A stretch of DNA of 64,000 nucleotides. Origin: Streptomyces cylindrosporus (GTDB lineage: Bacteria; Actinomycetota; Actinomycetes; Streptomycetales; Streptomycetaceae). The stretch covers positions 702,833 through 766,832 of the forward strand of contig NZ_JALDAY010000003.1 of assembly GCF_022698165.1 (NCBI RefSeq). The letters run 5' to 3'. The notes beneath the pieces are model-generated. The model did no database searches. It saw nothing but the letters and a program-made list of their open reading frames with translations, and had not been told where the DNA came from. Shown here one piece after another: positions 33,635-43,554 of the stretch; position 1 is the stretch's first letter, and the number at the start of each line of letters is the position of its first letter. Position numbers and translations under genes: made by a program.

Positions 33635-34996
33635 TCAGGAGGAGGAGCCTTCTCCGCCCGAGGGGCCTTCCTTGTCCGAGGGGCCTTCCCCGTCAGAGGA
33701 GGAGCCTCCCCCACCCGAGCGGCTCTCCCCGGGCTCCCCCGCATCGACCGGTGCCGTATCGCCCGGTGCCGCCCCGGGCCGTCGTTCCCACAGCCGTCTC
33801 GCGCGCGTGACGAGGCCGGGCCCCGTCCCCCGCCCCCGGTGTCCGTGCACACGGGGGTCGTCGGTGACCGCGTACCGCTTCACGTACGCCCCCAGGAACG
33901 CCTGGAGCGTGGCGACCGCCGGGATGGCGATCAGTGCGCCGACGGCGCCCAGGAGCGCGGTGCCGGCGATGACCGAGCCGAAGGCGACAGCGGGGTGGAT
34001 GTCGACGGTCTTCGCGGTCAGCTTGGGTTGCAGCATGTAGTTCTCGAACTGCTGGTAGACCACGACGAAGATCAGCACCCACAGCGCGTACCAGGGATCG
34101 ACGGTGAACGCGATCAGCATCGGCAGCGCGCCCGCGAGATACGTGCCGATCGTCGGGATGAACTGCGAGACCAGCCCCACCCAGACGCCGAGCACGGGCG
34201 CGTAGGGCACGCCCAGGATCTGCAGCAGGATGTAGTGCGCTATGCCGGAGATGAGCGCCATCAGACCGCGGGAGTAGAGGTAACCGCCGGTCTTGTTGAC
34301 GGCGATCTCCCATGCGCGCAGCACCTCGGCCTGTCGCGCGGGCGGCAGCACGGAGCAGAGCGCACGGCGCAGCCGCGGGCCGTCGGCGGCGAAGTAGAAC
34401 GAGAACAGCGCGATGGTCAGCAGCTGGAAGAGGCCACCGAGGACCTGGGCGGACACGTCCAGGACGCCCGTGGCGCTGTGCTGCACGTAGTTGCGCAGCC
34501 AGTCGGACTTGAGCAGGCCCTCCTGGACGTCCACCCGCTTCAGATCCGTGTTGAAGTGCGTGTTGATCCAGTTGATGACGGAGTCGAGGTAGTCCGGGAA
34601 ATCCTCCACGATCTTGACGATCTGGCCCGCGAGCATGGAGCCGAGCAGGGTGACGAAGCCCGCCGCCACGATCATCACGGCGAGGAAGACGAGACCGGTG
34701 GCCAGGCCCCGGCGCATGCCGCGCGCGGCCATCCAGCTCACCGCGGGCTCGACGGCGAGGGCCAGGAAGAACGCGATGAGGATGTTGATCAGCAGGCCGG
34801 TCAGCTGGTGGAAGGCCCAGGTGCCCAGCTGGAAGGCGGCGTAGAGCGCGAGCACCAGCACCACGGCACGCGGCAGCCAGCGCGGCATGCCGCCGCCCGA
34901 CGCGGCGGCGCCGTCGGCCGGGGGCCGGTCGGGCGGCGTCGTGCCGAACGGAGATGCCTGCCGGGTCGTCTCCCCGGTCTCGTCAGTGGGTGCCAC
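33635..34996 (-). CDS. AI-2E family transporter
   Basis: 453-aa membrane protein of the PerM/YdiK (AI-2E) family: about eight membrane segments, with a central GLVSQFIPTIGTYLAGALPMLIAF and the C-terminal QQFENYMLQPKLTAKTVDIHP signature. Family members export small molecules, and some are Na+/H+ antiporters, so the substrate is uncertain. The last 60 residues are an acidic Gly/Ser/Glu tail made of repeats of S-(D/G)-x-E-G-P-S. A GTG start is used. Confidence 0.9.
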   Translation of the reverse strand: MAPTDETGETTRQASPFGTTPPDRPPADGAAASGGGMPRWLPRAVVLVLALYAAFQLGTWAFHQLTGLLINILIAFFLALAVEPAVSWMAARGMRRGLATGLVFLAVMIVAAGFVTLLGSMLAGQIVKIVEDFPDYLDSVINWINTHFNTDLKRVDVQEGLLKSDWLRNYVQHSATGVLDVSAQVLGGLFQLLTIALFSFYFAADGPRLRRALCSVLPPARQAEVLRAWEIAVNKTGGYLYSRGLMALISGIAHYILLQILGVPYAPVLGVWVGLVSQFIPTIGTYLAGALPMLIAFTVDPWYALWVLIFVVVYQQFENYMLQPKLTAKTVDIHPAVAFGSVIAGTALLGAVGALIAIPAVATLQAFLGAYVKRYAVTDDPRVHGHRGRGTGPGLVTRARRLWERRPGAAPGDTAPVDAGEPGESRSGGGGSSSDGEGPSDKEGPSGGEGSSS

Positions 34997-35056
34997 GGAT
35001 CAAGTCTCGCGTACGGGTCTGACATTCAGCTGTCGTCCTGCGATCTTCCCGGCGGA

Positions 35057-35251
35057 TCAGCGCTTCTCCCCCGGAACGTTCATGACCGTGCACACCACGC
35101 GCCACACGTCCTTGGCCTCCCAGCCCGCGTCCAGCGCCTCGTGCACCGTGTGCCCGCCGAGCTCCGTCATCACGTGATCGCGCGCGAAGGTGTCGGCGTA
35201 TCCCGGACCGAAGTGATCCGCCATCCGCTCCCAGAAGACCGTCAACCGCAT
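35057..35251 (-). CDS. DUF3046 protein
   Basis: 64-aa conserved actinobacterial protein, MRLTVFWERMADHFGPGYAD and onward, with the DVWRVVCTVMNVP C-terminus. It is typically found near recA/recX. Function is unknown. Shares strand and spacing (60 bp) with the AI-2E gene downstream. Confidence 0.85.
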   Translation of the reverse strand: MRLTVFWERMADHFGPGYADTFARDHVMTELGGHTVHEALDAGWEAKDVWRVVCTVMNVPGEKR

Positions 35252-35331
35252 GACTCCAGTATCCCGCCCCTGAGGGTGGGCCTGAGCCAGGACCGCTTGC
35301 CGAGACCGCTTTCCGCCCTACGGTCTGTCGC

Positions 35332-36276
35332 ATGTCCGAAACAGGAGCTTCCCCACTCCCCGCCACGCCCCCGGCGCGCTCCCCGCTCTTCCGCGCCGAG
35401 CACTTCGTCTGGCTCACCGCGCGCGTGCTGGAACAGCGCCTCTTCGCGCATCACTTCCTGAACGGGAGCGCGGACCCGGTGGAGACCGCGCTGGACGCCT
35501 ACCGCAACGAGGACGGTGGGTACGGCCACGCCCTTGAGCCCGATCTGCGCGGCCCGGTGAGCCAGCCCCTGCACACCGGGCACGCACTGCGCGTCCTGGA
35601 CGCCATCGGGCGCTGCGGGGGACAGCGCGTGGAACGCGTGTGCCGCTACCTGACCTCGGCCTCCACGGCGGACGGCGCGCTGCCGGCGATCAGTCCCAGC
35701 CAGCGCGGTTACCCGGCGGCCCCGTTCATCCCCGTCGTGGACGACCCGCCGAGCGAACTGTTGGCCACCGGTCCGGTGGTGGGCCTGCTGCACCGCAACG
35801 AGGTGTGGCACGCCTGGCTGTTCCGGGCCACGGACTTCTGCTGGCAGGCGATCGAGTCCCTGGAGAAGTCCCACCCCTACGAGATCGAGGCCGCCGTGGC
35901 CTTCCTGGATTCCGCGCCCGACCGCCCGCGCGCGGAGGCGGCCGCGGACCGTCTGGGCCGTCTGGTGCGCGGACACCGGCTGGCCGCGCTGGACCCGGAC
36001 GACCTCGCGAGCTACCCGGTCGCAGCCGGCTACGCCCCGGGCGAGCACCATTTCCCGCACGACTATGCGAAGACCCCGAGTTCGCTGGCACGCGCGTGGT
36101 TCACGGACGACGAGATGACGCGCTCGCTGGACCACCTGGCAGCCTCGCAGCGCGAGGACGGCGGCTGGCCGATCCGGTGGCGCCAGTGGGCACCGGGCAC
36201 GGCCCTGGAAGCGCGCCCCAAGGTGACGATCGAGGCGCTGCGCACCCTGAGGGCGCACGGCCGCCCCATCGGCTGA
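35332..36276 (+). CDS. Prenyltransferase/squalene-cyclase-repeat (alpha/alpha-toroid) protein
   Basis: 314-aa protein. EDGGYGHALEPD and REDGGWPIRW resemble the QW repeats of terpene cyclases and related toroid proteins. Tandem helical pairs run through the sequence, but the catalytic DxDD of squalene-hopene cyclases is absent, so cyclisation is doubtful. A single gene between divergent and convergent neighbours. The ATG at 35332 follows GTCTGTCGC with no clear ribosome-binding site. Confidence 0.75.
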   Translation: MSETGASPLPATPPARSPLFRAEHFVWLTARVLEQRLFAHHFLNGSADPVETALDAYRNEDGGYGHALEPDLRGPVSQPLHTGHALRVLDAIGRCGGQRVERVCRYLTSASTADGALPAISPSQRGYPAAPFIPVVDDPPSELLATGPVVGLLHRNEVWHAWLFRATDFCWQAIESLEKSHPYEIEAAVAFLDSAPDRPRAEAAADRLGRLVRGHRLAALDPDDLASYPVAAGYAPGEHHFPHDYAKTPSSLARAWFTDDEMTRSLDHLAASQREDGGWPIRWRQWAPGTALEARPKVTIEALRTLRAHGRPIG

Positions 36277-36297
36277 GCCGTACGCCCGGCCCACCGG

Positions 36298-36606
36298 TCA
36301 CCCGCCCATGGCCCGTACTCCCGCGGTCACCACCACGGCCGCCGCCACGACGAGCAGAAAGGGCGCGCGCAACACCAGTACGACAGCGGCCGCGGCCACC
36401 CCCGCCAGCCGTGCATCGACCACCAGGGCGCGCCCGTCGGCAAAGGTCTGCTGTGCCGTGAGCGCCGCGAGAAGGGCCACCGGCAGCAGGGCGGCCAGCC
36501 GCCGGACGAGGGGCTTCTCAAGAGCTCCTGCGGGCACGAGCAGCCCGGCGAGCTTGACGGCGTAGCAGCCGAGAGCGGTCGCACCGATCGCGATCCAGGT
36601 GTTCAA
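36298..36606 (-). CDS. azlD: AzlD-family branched-chain amino-acid export subunit
   Basis: 102-aa protein with four membrane segments, the small partner of AzlC in branched-chain amino-acid (or azaleucine) export. It starts with a TTG whose bases overlap the azlC stop (TTGA), so it is coupled. The start MNTWIAIGATALGCYAVKLAG is typical of the family. Confidence 0.9.
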   Translation of the reverse strand: MNTWIAIGATALGCYAVKLAGLLVPAGALEKPLVRRLAALLPVALLAALTAQQTFADGRALVVDARLAGVAAAAVVLVLRAPFLLVVAAAVVVTAGVRAMGG

Positions 36607-37361
36607 CGGTCTTCCTCTTGTGCGTCGTTACGTAGTGCGTCGTTACGAGGCGCCTGCCTGCGGCGGCCCTCCAGGAAAAGGACGGCGGGCGCGGCGAGCG
36701 CGGCCACCAGCACGGGCACACCGGCAGGCAGTACGGGCAGCAGGCCCAGCCCCAGGACCACGGCGAGACCGGCGACGGCCCGCTCGACGGGGGTCTTCAG
36801 CATCGGCGCGAGCAGCGCCAGAAAGACAGCCGGCCCTGCGGCGTCCAGCCCCCACGCGTCCGTGTCCCCGATGGCCTTGGCACCCAGGGCACCGAGCAGC
36901 GTGGTGAGGTTCCACAGCACGTACAGACTCAGCCCGGTGACCCCGAATCCGATCCGCGCACTGCGCCGTGAGGGCTGCGCCAACGTCACCGCGGTCGTCT
37001 CGTCGATGACCCACTGGGCCGCGAACGGCCGCAGCACGCGCGGGAGGGCCAGTACCTGCGAAAGCCGCAGCCCGTAGAAGGCGTTGCGCACCCCCAGGAA
37101 GAACGCCCCGGCAGCCGCCGTGAGCGGATTCCCCCCGGCCGCGAGCGCCCCCACCAGCGCGAACTGGGACGCCCCGGTGAACACCAGCAGACTGAGCGCG
37201 CAGCTCTGCAACAGCGAGAGCCCGCTGCCGGCCGAGGTCACCCCGAAGGCGAATCCGGAGAGTCCCACGGCGACACCGACTCCGAGGGCGTCCCGTACGA
37301 CGGCGGAGTCCGCCTTCTCTCCGTCGGCACCTATGTCTGCGACTGCTGTCTGTTCTGCCAC
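36603..37361 (-). CDS. azlC: AzlC-family branched-chain amino-acid exporter
   Basis: 252-aa membrane permease. Family text includes GVAVGLSGFAFGVTSAGSG, GASQFALVGALAAGGNPLTAA and FFLGVRNAFYGLRLS. The GTG at 37361 is chosen because the next 25 residues are a short polar N-terminus; longer frames run over the araC gene. It overlaps the 3' end of the araC-type regulator by 31 bp and azlD by 4 bp, so the three genes form one transcription unit. Confidence 0.9.
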   Translation of the reverse strand: MAEQTAVADIGADGEKADSAVVRDALGVGVAVGLSGFAFGVTSAGSGLSLLQSCALSLLVFTGASQFALVGALAAGGNPLTAAAGAFFLGVRNAFYGLRLSQVLALPRVLRPFAAQWVIDETTAVTLAQPSRRSARIGFGVTGLSLYVLWNLTTLLGALGAKAIGDTDAWGLDAAGPAVFLALLAPMLKTPVERAVAGLAVVLGLGLLPVLPAGVPVLVAALAAPAVLFLEGRRRQAPRNDALRNDAQEEDR

Positions 37362-38227
37362 GGATCGGACGGTAGGAGCAGGCCCCGCCGCTCGTCTTGT
37401 ACGTTCTTGCGCTCCCGCTGATAAGCCCCCGGCGGGACGCCCACGATCCGGGCGAAATGCCGGTTGAGGTGTGGCTGATCGGTGAACCCGACCGCCACGG
37501 CCGCCTCGGCGGGCGACGTACCGCCGTCCAGCAACCGCAGCGCCCGTCGCACCCGGGCGTCCGTCAGCCAGGCGTGCGGGGGCATGCCGTAGGCGTCCCG
37601 GAAGGCCCGCAGCAACGAGAACGCGCTGACCCCGAGATCGGCCGCGAGCCGTTCCAGGGTCGGCGGCTCGACCATCCGCTCCTCCAGCACGGCACGCGCG
37701 CGTGCGGCGACCTTGGCACCGGCCGTCCGCACCTCCCGGCGCGCCGGCGACCCGCCGTTCAGTCGCAGCAGCCGGGTCACGGCGACGCGCAGCAGTGTGT
37801 CGGCGGCCAGCGCGTTGCCCTCGTCGGCGGCGCGCAGCACCTGATGCACCAGCTCCACGCTGTACGGGTCGTCGAGCACCGGGCTGACGAACCCGGGCGT
37901 TCCTCGAATGGTCGTGGTCTCGGCGGCGATCTCCGCCACCAGCTCGGGCGACGGATAGACAGCGCCGTACCGCCACCCCTCGGGCACGCCGGCCCGCCCG
38001 GTGTGCGGGGTGTCGGGATTGACCAGGGCCAGCGTCCCGGCTCCCGCGTACTGATCGGCCCCGCGATGGTGAAAGACCTCCACCCCCTGGGCGATCGCGG
38101 CGATCACGAAGTGCTCGTGCGTATGCCGCACGAACGCCTTGCGCACATACCGGGCCCGCAGCAGATCGACGCCGGGCAGCTCGGCGTACCGCCAGTGCCG
38201 TGCCACTTCCCTACCGGAACCCGCCAT
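37331..38227 (-). CDS. AraC-family regulator with N-terminal cupin
   Basis: 298-aa regulator. The N-terminal AraC_binding cupin has HTHEHFVIAAIAQG and VNPDTPHTGR (about 35-105). The C-terminal double helix-turn-helix (about 185-280) has LAADLGVSAFSLLRAF and VAVGFTDQPHLNRHFARIVG. It precedes and overlaps azlC, so it likely controls the azlCD exporter in response to an amino acid. The ATG is at 38227. Confidence 0.92.
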   Translation of the reverse strand: MAGSGREVARHWRYAELPGVDLLRARYVRKAFVRHTHEHFVIAAIAQGVEVFHHRGADQYAGAGTLALVNPDTPHTGRAGVPEGWRYGAVYPSPELVAEIAAETTTIRGTPGFVSPVLDDPYSVELVHQVLRAADEGNALAADTLLRVAVTRLLRLNGGSPARREVRTAGAKVAARARAVLEERMVEPPTLERLAADLGVSAFSLLRAFRDAYGMPPHAWLTDARVRRALRLLDGGTSPAEAAVAVGFTDQPHLNRHFARIVGVPPGAYQRERKNVQDERRGLLLPSDPWQNRQQSQT

Positions 38228-38306
38228 AACCCCATTCTCCGCCACACCCCGCCCGCTCCGCGCCCACCCGCAGCCGCCGTCGCAGCGAACCCGCAGGTCA
38301 GGGCCA

Positions 38307-38329
38307 TTGTCAGTGGCGAGGTGCAGGAT
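38307..38329 (+). promoter_or_regulatory. PafBC/RecA-NDp-like promoter of lhr
   Basis: TTGTCAGTGG (38307-38316), 7 nt, then CAGGAT (38324-38329), then 6 nt to the lhr ATG. The -10 has C in place of the first T. The AGGA inside it could alternatively serve as a ribosome-binding site. Confidence 0.6.
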
Positions 38330-38335
38330 GGACAC

Positions 38336-41300
38336 ATGGTCAGTTCCGCACACCGGGCCCTAGCCGGCTTCTCCCCCGCCACCCGCGGCTGGTTCACGGG
38401 CGCGTTCGACGCCCCCACCGCCGCCCAGGCCGGCGCGTGGAATGCCATCAACCAGGGCTCGGACGTGCTGGTCGTGGCCCCCACCGGCTCCGGCAAGACC
38501 CTCGCCGCGTTCCTCGCCGCCCTGGACCAACTGGCCTCCACCCCACCCCCCGCCGACCCGAGGAAACGCTGCCGAGTCCTCTACGTCTCCCCGCTCAAGG
38601 CCCTGGCGGTGGACGTGGAGCGCAACCTCCGCAGCCCCCTCACCGGCATCCGCCAGGAGTCCGTCCGCCTGGGCCTGCCCGAACCCGAGGTCAAGGTGGG
38701 CATCCGCTCCGGCGACACCCCCGCGGCAGAGCGCCGAGCCCTCTCCACCCGGCCCCCGGACATCCTGATCACCACCCCCGAGTCCCTGTTCCTGATGCTG
38801 ACGTCGGCGACCCGCGACGCCCTCACCGGCATCGAGACCGTGATCCTGGACGAGGTGCACGCGGTGGCCGGCACCAAGCGCGGCGCCCACCTCGCCCTCT
38901 CCCTGGAGCGCCTGGACGAGCTCCTGCCCAAGCCGGCCCGCCGCATCGGCCTCTCCGCGACCGTCCGCCCGGTGGACGAGGTCGCCCGATATCTGTCCCC
39001 GCGCCGCAAGGTGGAGATCGTCCAGCCGAAGTCGGGCAAGGAGTTCGACCTCTCGGTGGTCGTCCCGGTCGAGGACCTGGGCGAACTGGTCGGCTCCCCG
39101 GTGGCCGACGGCTCGGAGGGCACGGAGCGCCCCTCCATCTGGCCGCACGTCGAGGAGCGCATCACCGACCTCGTCCAGTCCCACCGCTCCACGATCGTGT
39201 TCGCCAACTCCCGCCGCCTCGCGGAGCGCCTCTGCAACCGCCTCAACGAGATCGCCTACGAGCGGGCGACCGGCGAACCCCTGGACGAGAACCACGCCCC
39301 GGCGGAACTCATGGGCGGTTCCGGGGCCGCCCAGGGCGCACCCCCGGTCATCGCCCGCGCCCACCACGGCTCGGTCTCCAAGGAGCAGCGGGCCCTGGTC
39401 GAGGAAGACCTCAAAGCGGGCCGCCTCCCGGCCGTGGTCGCCACATCCAGCCTCGAACTGGGCATCGACATGGGCGCCGTCGACCTCGTCGTCCAGGTCG
39501 AGTCACCCCCCTCCGTGGCCTCCGGCCTCCAGCGCGTGGGCCGCGCAGGCCACCAGGTCGGCGCGGTCTCCACCGGAGTCGTCTTCCCCAAGTACCGCGG
39601 CGACCTGGTCCAGGCAGCGGTCGTCACCGAGCGCATGCGCACCGGCTCCATCGAGTCCCTGAAGGTCCCGGCGAACCCCCTGGACGTCCTGGCCCAGCAG
39701 CTCGTCGCCATGACGGCCCTGGACACCTGGCAGGTCGACGACCTCCTGACCACGGTCCGCCGCGCGGCTCCCTTCGCGTCACTGCCCGAGTCCGCCTTCA
39801 CGGCGGTTCTGGACATGCTCGCGGGCCGCTACCCCTCGGACGCCTTCGCCGAGCTGCGCCCCCGGGTCGTCTGGGACCGCGTGGCCGGCACCGTCACCGG
39901 CCGCCCCGGCGCCCAGCGCCTCGCCGTCACCTCCGGCGGCACCATCCCCGACCGCGGCCTCTTCGGGGTCTTCCTGGCCGGCTCCGACCCGAAGAAGGGC
40001 GGCGGCCGGGTCGGCGAACTGGACGAGGAGATGGTCTACGAGTCCCGGGTGGGCGACGTCTTCACCCTCGGCACCAGCTCCTGGCGCATCGAGGACATCA
40101 CGCGCGACCGCGTCCTGGTCTCCCCCGCGCCGGGCGTGCCCGGCCGGCTCCCCTTCTGGAAGGGCGACCAGCTGGGCCGCCCCCTCGAACTGGGCCGCGC
40201 GGTGGGCCAGTTCCTGCGCGAGGTCGGCTCCCTGCCCAAGGAGGACGCCCGTCTGCGCCTCCTGGCGGCGGGTCTGGACGCCTGGGCGGCGGACAACGTC
40301 CTCTCCTACCTGGACGAGCAGCGCGAGGCCTGCGGCCACATCCCCGACGACCGCACCATCGTCGTGGAGCGCTTCCGCGACGAACTCGGCGACTGGCGGG
40401 TGGTCGTCCACTCCCCCTTCGGCGCCCAGGTGCACGCCCCGTGGGCCCTGGCCCTCGGCGCCAAGCTCTCCGAGCGCTACGGCATGGACGCCCAGGTCAT
40501 GCACGCCGACGACGGCATCGTCCTGCGCCTGCCCGACGCCGACCTGATGGGCCTCGACCTCCTCGACCAGGAACCGGCGAAGATCGGCACGGAGTACGAC
40601 GCCGAGCAGGCACCCGTCGGCGCCGCGGACGTCGTCTTCGACAAGGGCGAGGTCGACCAGGTCGTCACCGACCAGGTCGGCGGCTCGGCCCTGTTCGCGT
40701 CCCGCTTCCGCGAGTGCGCCGCACGCGCGCTGCTGCTGCCGCGCCGCAACCCCGGCAAGCGCACCCCGCTGTGGCAGCAGCGCCAGCGCGCCGCCCAACT
40801 GCTTCAGGTGGCCAGCGAGTTCGGCTCCTTCCCGATCGTCCTGGAGGCGGTCCGCGAGTGCCTCCAGGACGTCTTCGACGTCCCCGGCCTGGTCGAGCTG
40901 ATGGGCGACCTGGACTCCCGCAAGGTGCGCCTGGTCGAGGTCACCACCCCCGAGCCCTCCCCCTTCGCGCGTTCCCTCCTCTTCGGTTACGTCGCCCAGT
41001 TCCTGTACGAGGGCGACTCGCCGCTCGCCGAACGCCGCGCCGCCGCCCTCTCCCTCGACTCACGGCTGCTGGCCGAGTTGCTCGGGCAGGCGGAGCTGCG
41101 GGAGCTGCTCGACGCCGAGGTGCTGACCGAGCTGGAGCGGGAGCTCCAATGGCTCACCGAGGACCGGCGCGTGAAGGACGCCGAGGGCGTCGCCGACGTA
41201 CTCCGGCTGCTCGGCCCGCTCACGGACGCTGAGTTGGCCGAGCGGGGCGCCGAGCCGCAGTGGGCCCAGGAGCTGGCCCGCGCCCGCAGGGTGATCCGGG

Positions 41301-43456
41301 TCCGTGTCGCCGGCGCCGAGCACTGGGCGGCGATCGAGGACGCGGGCCGCCTGCGCGACGCGCTCGGCACCGCGCTCCCGGTGGGCGTCCCGGAGGCCTT
41401 CACGGAGCCGGTCAAGGACCCCCTCGGCGACCTCCTCGCACGCTACGCCCGCACCCACGGCCCCTTCACATCGGCCACGGCGGCGGCCCGCTTCGGCCTG
41501 GGCGTCGCGGTCACGGAGGGCGCGCTGCAGCGCCTCGCCGGCAACGGCCGTGTCGTACAAGGGGAGTTCCATCCGGCGGGCATCGGCCAGGAGTGGTGCG
41601 ACGCGGCGGTGCTACGACGCCTGCGCCGCCGTTCCCTGGCCGCGCTGCGGCACGAGCTGGAGCCGGTGGCACCGGCCGCGCTCGCCCAGTTCCTGCCGCA
41701 GTGGCAGCACATCGGCAAGGGACACGGGCTGCGCGGCATCGACGGACTGGTGCGTGCGATCGAGCAGTTGCAGGGCGCGTCCGTGCCCGCGTCGGCCCTG
41801 GAGAAGCTGGTGCTGCCGTCCCGCGTCGCGAACTACACGCCCGCGATGCTCGACGAGCTCACCGCCGCCGGAGAGGTCGTCTGGGCCGGGGCCGGTTCGC
41901 TTCCCGGCAAGGACGGCTGGGTCTCCGTGTACCTGGCGGACGCGGCCCCCCTGCTGCTGCCCCCGCCGCACCCCCTGGAGCTGACGGCGCTCCACCAGTC
42001 GGTCCTGGACGTGCTCTCCGGCGGCTACGGCCTGTTCTTCCGCCAGATCGCCGACCAGGTCCGCGCGACCACGCACCCGGACGTCACCGATCCCCAACTG
42101 GCCGACGCCGTCTGGGACCTGGCCTGGTCCGGCCGTCTCACGAACGACACGCTGGCACCCATGCGCTCCCTGCTGGGCTCGGGCCGCACCGCGGGCTCCA
42201 CGGCCCATCGCGCCAAGCGCGCGGTCCCGAGGGGCCGTTACGGCTCGCTCACGGCCGCCGCCCGGCCGGCCTCCCGCAGCGGCCCGCCGACCGTCGCAGG
42301 CCGCTGGTCGCTCCTCCCCGCGCACGAGGCCGACCCCACCGTGCGCGCGCACGCCCTCGCCCGCACCCTTCTCGACCGGCACGGCGTGGTCACCCGGGGC
42401 GCCGTCGCCGCGGAGGGCGTGGAGGGCGGCTTCTCGGCGACGTACCGCATCCTGTCCGTCTTCGAGGAGAGCGGTCAGGCCCGGCGCGGCTATGTGGTGG
42501 AGGGGCTCGGCGCGGCCCAGTTCGCGATGGACGGCGCGGTGGACCGGCTGCGCGCGGTGTCCAACGCCCGCGAGCGCGGCGAGTCACTGCCACAACCCCC
42601 GACCGACGGCACCCCGCCCACCCCCTTCGGCTCGCCCCACGCCTTCACCGCCCCCGGCGACGGCACACCCGGCACCGACACCCCCCACGGCCACACCCCC
42701 CACGGCTCCGACCTCCTCGGCACCTTCGACTGGACCGACCCCTTCGGCCCCGACGGCGCCACCACCGATGGCACCACCCCCGACGACCACCGCACCCAAG
42801 GCGACCGCACCCACCCGGCCGAGCCCGACTTCGACATCACCGGCTTCGACGACGACTTCGCCTTCCCGCCCGCCCCGGCCTCACGGGACGAGTACGTCTC
42901 CCCGCGCGACTTCACCTCGCCCGGCGCAGGCGGCCCCCGAGGCGCCTCCGGCTCCGCGTCCGGTCCCTACGGCTCGCCCAACTCCCCGTACGGCTCCAGC
43001 TCCCCCTACGGCGGTTACTCCGCCCACGGCTCCGCCTTCCCCAACCGCCGCCGCCCGGCCCCCGACTCCCGAGCCGTGGTCCTGGCCGCCGCGGACCCGG
43101 CGAACGCGTACGGCGCGGCCCTCCCCTGGCCGGAGCCCCCGACCGGTGCGGGCCACAAGCCGGGCAGAAAGGCCGGCTCGCTGGTCGTCCTGGTCGACGG
43201 CGAGCTGACGCTCTACATGGAGCGAGGCGGCAAGACCCTGCTGGCCTGGCCCGCCGACCCGGACGCCGAACCCACCGCCGACCCGCGCCTGCCGGCAGCC
43301 GCCGACGCCCTCGCAGCGGCCGCCCGAGCGGGTTCCCTCGGCACGGTCACGGTGGAACGCGTCAACGGCACCGCGGCCCTGACCTCCCCCATCGGCACCC
43401 TCCTGGAAGGAGCGGGCTTCATCGCGACCCCTCGCGGCCTGCGACTACGGGCATGA
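38336..43456 (+). CDS. lhr: ATP-dependent DNA/RNA helicase Lhr
   Basis: 1706-aa superfamily-2 helicase. It has Walker A APTGSGKT (49-55), DEVH box (about 170), motif III ATVRP, and helicase-C motifs ATSSLELGIDMG and QRVGRAGHQ (about 370-405). Long winged-helix and Lhr-core domains follow. Residues about 1415-1575 are a Pro/Gly/Thr/Asp/Ser-rich linker rich in PYGS-type strings. A conserved C-terminal domain ends at 1706. The ATG at 38336 starts the standard Lhr N-terminus (FSPATRGWFTGAFDAPTAAQ). A nei-type glycosylase gene follows, as in mycobacteria, which points to DNA repair. Confidence 0.95.
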   Translation: MVSSAHRALAGFSPATRGWFTGAFDAPTAAQAGAWNAINQGSDVLVVAPTGSGKTLAAFLAALDQLASTPPPADPRKRCRVLYVSPLKALAVDVERNLRSPLTGIRQESVRLGLPEPEVKVGIRSGDTPAAERRALSTRPPDILITTPESLFLMLTSATRDALTGIETVILDEVHAVAGTKRGAHLALSLERLDELLPKPARRIGLSATVRPVDEVARYLSPRRKVEIVQPKSGKEFDLSVVVPVEDLGELVGSPVADGSEGTERPSIWPHVEERITDLVQSHRSTIVFANSRRLAERLCNRLNEIAYERATGEPLDENHAPAELMGGSGAAQGAPPVIARAHHGSVSKEQRALVEEDLKAGRLPAVVATSSLELGIDMGAVDLVVQVESPPSVASGLQRVGRAGHQVGAVSTGVVFPKYRGDLVQAAVVTERMRTGSIESLKVPANPLDVLAQQLVAMTALDTWQVDDLLTTVRRAAPFASLPESAFTAVLDMLAGRYPSDAFAELRPRVVWDRVAGTVTGRPGAQRLAVTSGGTIPDRGLFGVFLAGSDPKKGGGRVGELDEEMVYESRVGDVFTLGTSSWRIEDITRDRVLVSPAPGVPGRLPFWKGDQLGRPLELGRAVGQFLREVGSLPKEDARLRLLAAGLDAWAADNVLSYLDEQREACGHIPDDRTIVVERFRDELGDWRVVVHSPFGAQVHAPWALALGAKLSERYGMDAQVMHADDGIVLRLPDADLMGLDLLDQEPAKIGTEYDAEQAPVGAADVVFDKGEVDQVVTDQVGGSALFASRFRECAARALLLPRRNPGKRTPLWQQRQRAAQLLQVASEFGSFPIVLEAVRECLQDVFDVPGLVELMGDLDSRKVRLVEVTTPEPSPFARSLLFGYVAQFLYEGDSPLAERRAAALSLDSRLLAELLGQAELRELLDAEVLTELERELQWLTEDRRVKDAEGVADVLRLLGPLTDAELAERGAEPQWAQELARARRVIRVRVAGAEHWAAIEDAGRLRDALGTALPVGVPEAFTEPVKDPLGDLLARYARTHGPFTSATAAARFGLGVAVTEGALQRLAGNGRVVQGEFHPAGIGQEWCDAAVLRRLRRRSLAALRHELEPVAPAALAQFLPQWQHIGKGHGLRGIDGLVRAIEQLQGASVPASALEKLVLPSRVANYTPAMLDELTAAGEVVWAGAGSLPGKDGWVSVYLADAAPLLLPPPHPLELTALHQSVLDVLSGGYGLFFRQIADQVRATTHPDVTDPQLADAVWDLAWSGRLTNDTLAPMRSLLGSGRTAGSTAHRAKRAVPRGRYGSLTAAARPASRSGPPTVAGRWSLLPAHEADPTVRAHALARTLLDRHGVVTRGAVAAEGVEGGFSATYRILSVFEESGQARRGYVVEGLGAAQFAMDGAVDRLRAVSNARERGESLPQPPTDGTPPTPFGSPHAFTAPGDGTPGTDTPHGHTPHGSDLLGTFDWTDPFGPDGATTDGTTPDDHRTQGDRTHPAEPDFDITGFDDDFAFPPAPASRDEYVSPRDFTSPGAGGPRGASGSASGPYGSPNSPYGSSSPYGGYSAHGSAFPNRRRPAPDSRAVVLAAADPANAYGAALPWPEPPTGAGHKPGRKAGSLVVLVDGELTLYMERGGKTLLAWPADPDAEPTADPRLPAAADALAAAARAGSLGTVTVERVNGTAALTSPIGTLLEGAGFIATPRGLRLRA

Positions 43457-43554
43457 ACGGCCCCGATCTCCCCCGGCCGACAACACCTCCCACGGCACCG
43501 AGCACCTCCCGACCGCCGGCGGCCCGCGCCGCCCACCCGTGCCACCCTTGACCC

